Below, one piece after another: positions 23,665-29,670 of a stretch of 37,709 nt of DNA (positions within the stretch are counted from its first letter, which is position 1; each line of letters starts with the position of its first letter). This stretch comes from Planctomycetota bacterium (GTDB lineage Bacteria > Planctomycetota > Planctomycetia > Gemmatales > Gemmataceae). Under the pieces are notes generated by a model. That model was not told the DNA's origin. It did no database searches and saw only the letters and a list, made by a program, of their open reading frames with translations. The position numbers and the translations under genes were made by a program. The DNA lies in the NCBI GenBank assembly GCA_021325115.1, contig JAJPHU010000256.1, positions 1-37,709 on the forward strand, read 5' to 3'.

Positions 23665-24538
23665 TTTTGTCCATCTCCTTGTTCGATTCTTCTAGTTGTT
23701 TGCGCGCCAGTTCCCATTCTGCGGCGTCCACGCGAATGAAATGACTCTTGGCGCGTTGCTCGAACAGCGGCACACCCTTCCCCATCAGCGTGTCTAACAC
23801 CATCGCATGCGGCTTGTCCTGAGCCGCGAGAGCTTGCTCCAGAGCGGCGAGGATGGACGCGATGTCGTTACCGTCGATTCGCTGTACTTGCCAGCCAAAC
23901 GCCGCCCACTTGTCCTCGACCGGCTCGATACTCATGACCTTTTCGGTGGGGCCGTCGGCCTGCTGGTTGTTGCAATCGATGAAGGCGAAGAGGTTGTCCA
24001 AGCGATAATGGGAAGCGGCCAGGGCCGCTTCCCAGGTAGCCCCTTCCTGGAGTTCGCCATCGGAGAGCAAACAGAAGATCCGTGCGGGCCGTCCATCCAA
24101 GCGCACGCCTAAAGCCATGCCAACCGCTTGAGGAAGTCCTTGACCCAAAGAACCGCCGTTGATTTCAAAGCCCGGCGTCGTTTCACTGCCACACATCTCT
24201 AGACGCGAGCCGTCCGCGCCGTAGGTATCTAATTCCTCAATGGGCAAGATCGCCGCCTCGGCCAAGGCCGCGTACAAGCCGATCGAATAATGTCCAATGG
24301 AAAGGACAAAGCGATCTCGATCCGGCCAATCGAGACGCGTCGCATCATAGCGCATTTCGTGGAAGTAGAGCACGGCCAAAAGGTCGGCAATGCCGAGTCC
24401 TTGGCCGACATAGCCTTGGCCGACCCGCTCTGCCATCCGCAACACGTGTCGCCGCAGTTGCTTGGCCCGGGCTTTCAGAGAGCGAATCACAGGAGCAGCC
24501 AAACAATTTTCCGCGCGGCCCATAAAGACCTCTTTCAT
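23657..24538 (-). CDS. Transketolase-like protein, N-terminal (ThDP-binding) subunit
   Basis: 293 residues. It binds the diphosphate of thiamine diphosphate: GLGIADLLAVLYFHEMRYDA and LLSDGELQEGATWEAALAAS are the motifs (GDGELQEG with Ser for Gly at the front), ending in FIDCNNQQ. FEINGGSLGQGLPQAVGMAL is the usual active-site loop. ATG 24538 or ATG 24523, both in frame; each is preceded by an identical AAAGAGGTCTT (see the duplicated start). It makes an operon with the C-subunit and, 27 bases upstream, the SDR gene. Confidence 0.92.
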   Translation of the reverse strand: MKEVFMGRAENCLAAPVIRSLKARAKQLRRHVLRMAERVGQGYVGQGLGIADLLAVLYFHEMRYDATRLDWPDRDRFVLSIGHYSIGLYAALAEAAILPIEELDTYGADGSRLEMCGSETTPGFEINGGSLGQGLPQAVGMALGVRLDGRPARIFCLLSDGELQEGATWEAALAASHYRLDNLFAFIDCNNQQADGPTEKVMSIEPVEDKWAAFGWQVQRIDGNDIASILAALEQALAAQDKPHAMVLDTLMGKGVPLFEQRAKSHFIRVDAAEWELARKQLEESNKEMDKNG

Positions 24539-24550
24539 GAAGACCTCTTT
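24521..24550 (-). repeat. Tandem 15-base duplication of ribosome site and start codon
   Basis: Reading the minus strand, AAAGAGGTCTTCATG is immediately followed by AAAGAGGTCTTTATG. This repeats the ribosome site and ATG of the transketolase N gene five codons apart and in frame, giving two possible starts with equal signals. Confidence 0.8.
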
Positions 24551-24565
24551 TGCAAGCGCTATTCG

Positions 24566-25336
24566 CTACAGTTCCATGCCGCCTGTGAAATTAAAACGCT
24601 CGGCGGTGACATAAGCGGCAGCATCCGAAACCAGCCAGACGGCGGCCTGCGCCACCTCTTCCGGCTCAACACGGCGTCCCATCGGCAGTCCTTGGGTACG
24701 GCCAGCCCGCAATTCCTCTGCTGTTCGCTCGGTGATACGAGCAAGGTCCTCTTCCAGCGACAAGATCATTCCTTTTGTCATACGGCCGGGAACGAGACTA
24801 TTGACTGTTATGCCGTGACGCGCCCAGTCCACGGCGGCAGCTCGGATGATGCTATCGACGACAGCCTTGCTCGCCGCATAAGAGGCAAACAGCGGAAATC
24901 CCAAACGCGAAGCGGGTGAAGAGATGTGCAGGATACGGCCATAATTTCGTGGGATCATCACCTGAGCCGCCGCTTGCATGCAGAAGAAGGCCCCCCGAGC
25001 GTTGACAGCGAATACTTTGTCCCAACGTTCCGGCGTCACCTCCAGGAGCGGATCAGCCAGACAGACGGCCGCGCAATTGACGAGAATCTCCAGCCGTCCG
25101 AAGCGGGCGACCGTCTGTTCCACCATGGCCCGGCAAGCAGCAGGCTCGGCAATATCGACCGCCAGCGCCAGGCCGTCGTTCGTTCGCCCTGTGCAAGCAA
25201 GTGTTTCCAGGGCCGCCTCACGGTGAAGGTCGGCGACGGCGAGTAAGGCACCTTCGCGGCAATAGGCTTGTGCGATGGCCCGACCCAGCGCTCCACCACC
25301 GCCGACGATCAAGGCCACTCGCTGGTTTAGTAACAA
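24566..25336 (-). CDS. Short-chain dehydrogenase/reductase (SDR)
   Basis: 256 residues from a TTG at 25336, chosen because GGAGAG precedes it by 8 bases and the protein then starts in the family-typical place; an ATG at 25408 lies inside the predicted -10 box and cannot be the start from that promoter. The Rossmann motif is GGGGALGRA (residues 12-20), with Gly where most have Thr. VNCAAVC corresponds to the NAG site, and catalytic residues are Ser139/140, Tyr153 and Lys157 in SYAASK. It is probably an NAD(P)-dependent sugar or sugar-acid dehydrogenase, judged from the genes around it. It is the first gene of the minus-strand operon and is divergent from the cyclase gene. Confidence 0.9.
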   Translation of the reverse strand: MLLNQRVALIVGGGGALGRAIAQAYCREGALLAVADLHREAALETLACTGRTNDGLALAVDIAEPAACRAMVEQTVARFGRLEILVNCAAVCLADPLLEVTPERWDKVFAVNARGAFFCMQAAAQVMIPRNYGRILHISSPASRLGFPLFASYAASKAVVDSIIRAAAVDWARHGITVNSLVPGRMTKGMILSLEEDLARITERTAEELRAGRTQGLPMGRRVEPEEVAQAAVWLVSDAAAYVTAERFNFTGGMEL

Positions 25337-25394
25337 GTTGCTTTCTCTCCGAAAAAAACGAAAACGCGCGAACACGCAAAATCCCAATGAACCC

Positions 25395-25424
25395 TTGACA
25401 CGTGTCATCTTACTGGGTTAAACT
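25395..25424 (+). promoter_or_regulatory. Rightward promoter of the cyclase/dehydratase operon
   Basis: TTGACA (25395-25400, perfect), an 18-base spacer and TAAACT (25419-25424) are followed by the operator-like sequence at 25427. A nearly identical layout (TTGACA with the same operator about 31 bases on) lies in front of the GntR gene. Confidence 0.55.
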
Positions 25425-25435
25425 CATTTGGTCAA
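25407..25435 (-). promoter_or_regulatory. Leftward promoter of the SDR/transketolase operon
   Basis: On the minus strand, TTGACC (25430-25435), a 17-base spacer and TAAGAT (25407-25412) form a good promoter. Its -35 lies inside the operator sequence, so a bound repressor would block it along with the rightward promoter. Confidence 0.5.
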
Positions 25436-25452
25436 GTGGTCAGGTCACAAGG
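25427..25452. promoter_or_regulatory. Operator-like sequence in the divergent promoter (site 1)
   Basis: TTTGGTCAAGTGGTCAG is followed by GTCACAAGG. It contains two TGGTCA words, 8 bases apart, and an imperfect TGGTC-A-GGTCA half-site. The first 17 bases are identical to site 2 at 27371. FadR/GntR regulators bind TGGTC-type inverted repeats, so both sites are probable targets of the neighbouring regulator. Confidence 0.65.
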
Positions 25453-25461
25453 TGATTAATT

Positions 25462-26145
25462 ATGTCCAGCATGATCTGGCTGTCCTTTCCGCTAAGCTGC
25501 GATGATCCGCGACCACCGGCGATTCCCGCGCCGTCGCTTGAGCCGCTGTACACGATCGAACGAGACGGGGCAGCTGTGCAGATTTTGCGGGTCGCCAGCC
25601 ATACTGGCACACATGTGGATGCGCCGCGACACGTCATTCCGGACGGACTTTGTCTAGACGCATTCACGCCCGAAGAGTTTGTTTTCACGCGACCGCGGGT
25701 GATCGACGTGCGGCTCCCCGACGACGCCGTCGTCACACCTGAGCATCTGGAGCCGCTGGCCGATCGGTTCGACGGAGCTGATCTTGCTCTGTTTCGCTTC
25801 GGTTATGGAATCGTTCGGCGGCAGGATGGCGCTCGATTCAGCATGCACTGTCCTGGTCTGGGAGTTGCATCCGCCCGCTGGCTGCGGCAACGCTTCCCCA
25901 GCCTGCGCGCTTTGGGGCTGGATGTGCCCTCCGTGGCGTGCATTGCTCATCTCCAGGAGACCATGGCGTGCCACAACGAGTTACTCAGCGGCGCCGGCCG
26001 GCGCTTTCTGATTATCGAGGACATGAACCTGGAACACGACCTATCGCACTTGTGTGAGGTCCGGGTAAACCCTTGGTTGGTCACCGGAATGGACAGTGGT
26101 CCGTGTTCCGTGGTCGGCATCCTTGAGGAGGCGAAAGGGAAATAA
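25462..26145 (+). CDS. Cyclase-family (kynurenine formamidase-like) metal hydrolase
   Basis: 227 residues. The family motif HTGTHVDAPRH lies at residues 47-57 and supplies metal ligands His47, His51, Asp53 and His57, as in PF04199 proteins (formamidase, isatin hydrolase, some lactonases). LGLDVPSVACIAHLQETMACH is the second conserved region, FLIIEDMNLEHDL the third. It may hydrolyse an amide, lactone or ester of the sugar-acid substrate. AAGGTG precedes the ATG. The following dehydratase gene begins six bases after its stop. Confidence 0.85.
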   Translation: MSSMIWLSFPLSCDDPRPPAIPAPSLEPLYTIERDGAAVQILRVASHTGTHVDAPRHVIPDGLCLDAFTPEEFVFTRPRVIDVRLPDDAVVTPEHLEPLADRFDGADLALFRFGYGIVRRQDGARFSMHCPGLGVASARWLRQRFPSLRALGLDVPSVACIAHLQETMACHNELLSGAGRRFLIIEDMNLEHDLSHLCEVRVNPWLVTGMDSGPCSVVGILEEAKGK

Positions 26146-26151
26146 TAAAGC

Positions 26152-27315
26152 ATGCGCATCGCACAATTCGAGACGTTTTTGGTCAACGCGGGCCTCCGCA
26201 ATTATCTCTTCTTACGCTTGCGTACAGACACCGGGCTGACCGGAGTCGGAGAGGCTACCCTGGAGTGGCAGGAGAAGACGGTTCAGACGCTCTGTCACGA
26301 ATGGGTCGAAAGGCGAGTACTGGGTCGTGACCCCTTCGATATCGAGGCTATCATCGGCGGCATGATCCGCGATCAGTACCAAGGCGGTGCTACGGTGATG
26401 ACGGCGATCAGCGGGGTTGAGATTGCTTTGTGGGACATCATTGGTAAAGCCTGCAATCAACCGATCTACCGACTTCTAGGGGGAAGTTGCCGAAAAACGA
26501 TTCCGGCTTACGCCAACGGCTGGTATGGTGGAGCCCGAACGCCACAGGAGTATGCCGAGCGTGCCCGCGAGGTAGTAGGGCGCGGCTATCGGGCGCTCAA
26601 GTTCGATCCTTTCGAGACGGCTTGGAAGGAGTTGACTTCCGAGCAGATGGAAGCGGTCGTTGAGCGGGTAGCGGCTGTCCGTGAAGCGGTGGGGCCAGAG
26701 GTGGGGATCATCATCGAGTTCCATGGCCGGCTGTCGGCTGGTTGCGCAGTGCGGATGATCCGCAAACTGGAGCGTTTCCTGCCCACCTGGTGTGAGGAAC
26801 CCGTAGCGCCGGAGTGTCTTGATCTTCTCGCCGAGGTGAAGGAGCAATGCAACTGTCCGATTGCAGCTGGGGAGCGGCTCTACACTCTGGCGGACTTCTA
26901 TCGCTTGATCGCTTTACGGGCTGCCGATGTGGTGCAGATGGACATCAGCCATTGCGGCGGATTGCTAAGCGCTAAGAAAATCGCGGCTATGGCTGCTGTG
27001 CAAGATTTGCAGGTCGCTCCCCATTGTTCCATTGGGCCAATCGCCTTGGCAGCCTGCTTGCATTTCGACGCTAGCACGCCGAATGCTGTGATCCAAGAGG
27101 CTTTCGCCGAGTTTGACGTTCCTTGGCGCGACAGTCTAGTCAACAGTTGGCAGCCGATCCACTGCGGCGCGTTTCGGCTTTCCGATCGGCCCGGACTAGG
27201 GTTGGAGCTTAACGACGAAGCCATCGCCCAGCATCCTTATGTCCCCAACGCTTTTCCTAGCTTGTGGGATGAAGAATGGCTATCGCGCTTCACCCAAAGG
27301 GCGACGCAAGCATGA
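26152..27315 (+). CDS. Enolase-superfamily sugar-acid dehydratase (mandelate racemase / galactonate dehydratase-like)
   Basis: 387 residues. The N-terminal capping domain (LRLRTDTGLTGVGEATLEW, ISGVEIALWDIIGKACNQPI) and TIM barrel are complete. Metal ligands appear as Glu189 in EFHGR (His191 next to it as general base), Glu215/216 in EEP and Glu241 in GER, with the late His291 in APHCSIGP. In typical galactonate dehydratases the first ligand is Asp, so Glu here is a mild variation. The enzyme would remove water from an aldonic or uronic acid, giving a 2-keto-3-deoxy acid. The six-base distance to the cyclase gene makes them one operon. Confidence 0.9.
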   Translation: MRIAQFETFLVNAGLRNYLFLRLRTDTGLTGVGEATLEWQEKTVQTLCHEWVERRVLGRDPFDIEAIIGGMIRDQYQGGATVMTAISGVEIALWDIIGKACNQPIYRLLGGSCRKTIPAYANGWYGGARTPQEYAERAREVVGRGYRALKFDPFETAWKELTSEQMEAVVERVAAVREAVGPEVGIIIEFHGRLSAGCAVRMIRKLERFLPTWCEEPVAPECLDLLAEVKEQCNCPIAAGERLYTLADFYRLIALRAADVVQMDISHCGGLLSAKKIAAMAAVQDLQVAPHCSIGPIALAACLHFDASTPNAVIQEAFAEFDVPWRDSLVNSWQPIHCGAFRLSDRPGLGLELNDEAIAQHPYVPNAFPSLWDEEWLSRFTQRATQA

Positions 27316-27339
27316 ACGAAGATTTTTGGCAACGCTCTC

Positions 27340-27368
27340 TTGACACGGGGGCTTGAACGTGCTAGGCT
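27340..27368 (+). promoter_or_regulatory. Promoter of the GntR regulator gene
   Basis: TTGACA (27340-27345), a 17-base spacer and a weak TAGGCT (27363-27368) stand just before operator site 2. The arrangement copies that of the rightward promoter at 25395, pointing to duplication of the whole control region or strong functional constraint. Confidence 0.45.
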
Positions 27369-27370
27369 GA

Positions 27371-27391
27371 TTTGGTCAAGTGGTCAGACCA
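27371..27391. promoter_or_regulatory. Operator-like sequence before the GntR gene (site 2)
   Basis: TTTGGTCAAGTGGTCAGACCA contains the perfect 11-base inverted repeat TGGTC-A-GACCA (27381-27391), the classic form for FadR-type operators. It directly follows the promoter, so the regulator probably represses its own gene. Confidence 0.7.
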
Positions 27392-27455
27392 TATGGTGAG
27401 TGGAACCCTTCCGTGGCCCGGCCACGGAATTCTAATCGGATTTTGGAGGTCGGAA

Positions 27456-28217
27456 GTGTCTATCGTACAGGAAAAGAACGAAAAAAAGATTGCAGGATTC
27501 TTTCAACCCGTGCAGAAGATTTCGGTTGTCGATGACATTATCGAGCAGATTAAGTCGTTGATGCGGGACAACCACTTCCGCCCCGGCTCTAAGCTACCCA
27601 GCGAGCGCGAATTGGCCAAGCAGCTTGGAGTCAGCCGGCCTTCTCTGCGCGAGGCCCTGCGAACACTCGCCTTAATGGGTGTGCTCGATACGCGTCATGG
27701 TGCCGGCAGTCAGATCGCGGATTCCGGAGCCGACGTCCTTAGAACGCCTTTTGAATTTCTCATGATGCTTGAACAGCCCTCAGTGCGCGAGCTCTACGAG
27801 GCACGCGAGTTGATCGAAGTTTTCCTGGCCGGCCGCGCTGCCGAATGCCGGACGGACGAAGAAGTGACGGCCATCGAAGCCGCATTAGCCGAGATGCGGG
27901 AGGTTTTGGCCAGCCCCGACCCGACTGCCTGGACTGAACCCAATCTGCGCTTCCATGCCGCCGTTTGGAAAGCGGCCCACAATGTGGTCTTGGAGCACAT
28001 CTTAGGTTGTTTGCGCGACGGTATTCGCCTCTGCATCGAAACCTCGCGCCGGGCCTTTCGGAGTTTGGTTGTGCCTTACGAAGTACATGCGGAAATAACC
28101 GATGCCATCCGTCGCCGCCGGCCGGAAGCCGCTCGCCGCGCTATGAGCCGGCACATGAAGCTCGCAATGGAAGCGTTGCAGGATTTGGAGTCGCACTCGA
28201 GGGGAGGTCCTCAATGA
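27456..28217 (+). CDS. FadR-type GntR transcription regulator (FCD domain)
   Basis: 253 residues from GTG 27456 with GGAGG about seven bases upstream; a longer frame starting at 27372 would put the start inside the operator. The winged HTH (residues about 20-90) reads LPSERELAKQLGVSRPSLREALRTLALMG. The FCD effector domain follows (YEARELIEVFLAG; NLRFHAAVWKAAHN; HAEITDAI; MSRHM). Where most FCD proteins have D-x-x-F-H, this has N-L-R-F-H, so metal binding may differ. It likely senses a sugar acid or its product and regulates the two flanking operons by the TGGTCA sites. Its stop overlaps the next gene's ATG. Confidence 0.93.
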   Translation: MSIVQEKNEKKIAGFFQPVQKISVVDDIIEQIKSLMRDNHFRPGSKLPSERELAKQLGVSRPSLREALRTLALMGVLDTRHGAGSQIADSGADVLRTPFEFLMMLEQPSVRELYEARELIEVFLAGRAAECRTDEEVTAIEAALAEMREVLASPDPTAWTEPNLRFHAAVWKAAHNVVLEHILGCLRDGIRLCIETSRRAFRSLVVPYEVHAEITDAIRRRRPEAARRAMSRHMKLAMEALQDLESHSRGGPQ

Positions 28218-28666
28218 AATCCCTGTGTTCTCGAGTTGGCTCCTTTTGGTTGCCTGTATTTGCTGGATTTTTGCCGATCACTCTCGGATGCGGCGATAGC
28301 GCGGGAACTCTTGTCCTCGTTAAGGGATATATCAAAGTCGATGACCGACCGCTCCGCCAAGGCATTGTTACTTTCTACCCCGATGTCGAGAAAGGCAACA
28401 CTAGTAAATTCGCTCCCAAAGGCATTATTCAGGAGGACGGCTCCTATGTCCTCAAAACAATGGGCAAGGAAGGCGCTCCAGTTGGCTGGTATCGGGTCAC
28501 AATAACTACAGGTGTTCCCCCCAGCGGTGCCGCGCCTTCTGGTCCATCTGCTGTGCCCGTTCGGATAAATTCGCGCTACAACGACCCGACTAAGACCCCA
28601 TTGGTTGTTGAGGTTTCCAACACTGCCCAGCCGGACACCTATAATTTCAAAGTTACTCCACAATAA
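28214..28666 (+). CDS. Small lipoprotein-like carboxypeptidase-regulatory-domain protein
   Basis: 150 residues. An N-terminal hydrophobic segment ends at LGC (Cys26), a weak lipobox. The rest (GTLVLVKGYIKVDDRPLRQG, IIQEDGSYVLKTMGKEGAPV, GWYRVTIT, PDTYNFKV) is the beta-sandwich, carboxypeptidase-regulatory-like pattern common in planctomycete small lipoproteins found near DUF1559 genes. It starts in an ATGA overlap with the GntR stop, with GGAGG upstream, so its translation is tied to the regulator. The following 83-base gap has a terminator-like hairpin. Confidence 0.75.
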   Translation: MKSLCSRVGSFWLPVFAGFLPITLGCGDSAGTLVLVKGYIKVDDRPLRQGIVTFYPDVEKGNTSKFAPKGIIQEDGSYVLKTMGKEGAPVGWYRVTITTGVPPSGAAPSGPSAVPVRINSRYNDPTKTPLVVEVSNTAQPDTYNFKVTPQ

Positions 28667-28699
28667 AGATTAAAAATATCTGTTTATATATATTTCCTT

Positions 28700-28732
28700 A
28701 ACTCCACGAACCGTAATGGAGTTCAGCTTTTT
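28700..28732 (+). terminator. Intrinsic terminator-like hairpin before the DUF1559 gene
   Basis: AACTCCA (28700-28706) pairs with TGGAGTT (28717-28723), loop 10 bases, followed by CAGCTTTTT. A seven-pair stem and a short T-run fit a weak terminator or attenuator between the GntR transcript and the DUF1559 gene. Confidence 0.5.
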
Positions 28733-28749
28733 CACAAAAGAGGTGACTT

Positions 28750-29655
28750 ATGGCAAGGTCCACACGATGCGGTTTCACCCTGATCGAACTGTTGGTGGTG
28801 ATCGCCATTATCGCTATCCTCATTGGGCTGCTGCTGCCGGCCGTGCAAAAAGTGCGCGAGGCAGCTGCGCGGACGCAGTGCCAGAACAACATCAAGCAAT
28901 TGAATCTGGGCGTCCATAACTTTGCCGGCACTTACGATGGCGCGATCGTACCTATCTGCACTAACGGTGGGAAGTGGTCGAACGTCGTAGGTACGGCCCA
29001 TTTCTTGCTCCTGCCTTATCTCGAGCAGAATAACCTATATAATCTTGCTAACGGCAACGCTTCTACTATCGCGAAAAACGTTATCCGGACATTCATCTGT
29101 CCCTCAGACCCGACTTTGCCGGACAATCTCCAGAACGGTACGAATCGTCCCGGCTATGCCTCCACGGACTACATGGGCAACGCGTTGGTCATGCAATACG
29201 GTTCTTGTAAGATCAATACCATCCAGAGCGGGACGTCCAACACTGTCCTGTGGGTAGAGCGTTACAAGGATTGCAACGAGAGTGGCAATCCCAATGGTTC
29301 CGCTTCTGGCCAAGGTCCTTACATTCAGCCTGCTTGGGCGATGCACTACAGTTTTGTGTGGTATGGATGGTGGGATACTCCTGCCTTCGCGGTTTGGGAG
29401 TTCAATCCCCAAGTTCCCCCAGGAATCCCCGGTGGTCCTTACGCCTTGCAAATTTCCGATAATGGCGTTGGTTTCCAGATTGCGCCACGAGATGGGTTCT
29501 GTGATTACAAAATCCAGCAAACGGGTCATACAGGAGCTATGCAGGTGGGTTTGCTGGACGGCAGCGTGCGCGGCGTGGCGGGGGGAATAAGCGTCACCAC
29601 CTGGACAGCTGTCTGTAATCCTAACCTCAGCATACCACCAGGAAGCGACTGGTAA
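28750..29655 (+). CDS. DUF1559 protein with prepilin-like N-terminus
   Basis: 301 residues. The N-terminus [20 protein letters not shown] is a type IV prepilin/pseudopilin signal (cleavage after Gly8, Phe9, Glu13 at +5), then [20 protein letters not shown]. This family is greatly expanded in planctomycetes. The C-terminus [16 protein letters not shown] is the DUF1559 signature (usually H-x-GG...DGSVR). It is likely displayed on the outside or a pilus-like fibre, possibly taking part in surface attachment or polymer uptake. AGAGGTGA lies before the ATG. It belongs to the planctomycete set with the next two genes. Confidence 0.93.
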   Translation: MARSTRCGFTLIELLVVIAIIAILIGLLLPAVQKVREAAARTQCQNNIKQLNLGVHNFAGTYDGAIVPICTNGGKWSNVVGTAHFLLLPYLEQNNLYNLANGNASTIAKNVIRTFICPSDPTLPDNLQNGTNRPGYASTDYMGNALVMQYGSCKINTIQSGTSNTVLWVERYKDCNESGNPNGSASGQGPYIQPAWAMHYSFVWYGWWDTPAFAVWEFNPQVPPGIPGGPYALQISDNGVGFQIAPRDGFCDYKIQQTGHTGAMQVGLLDGSVRGVAGGISVTTWTAVCNPNLSIPPGSDW

Positions 29656-29670
29656 GGAGGCAAATTTTTT

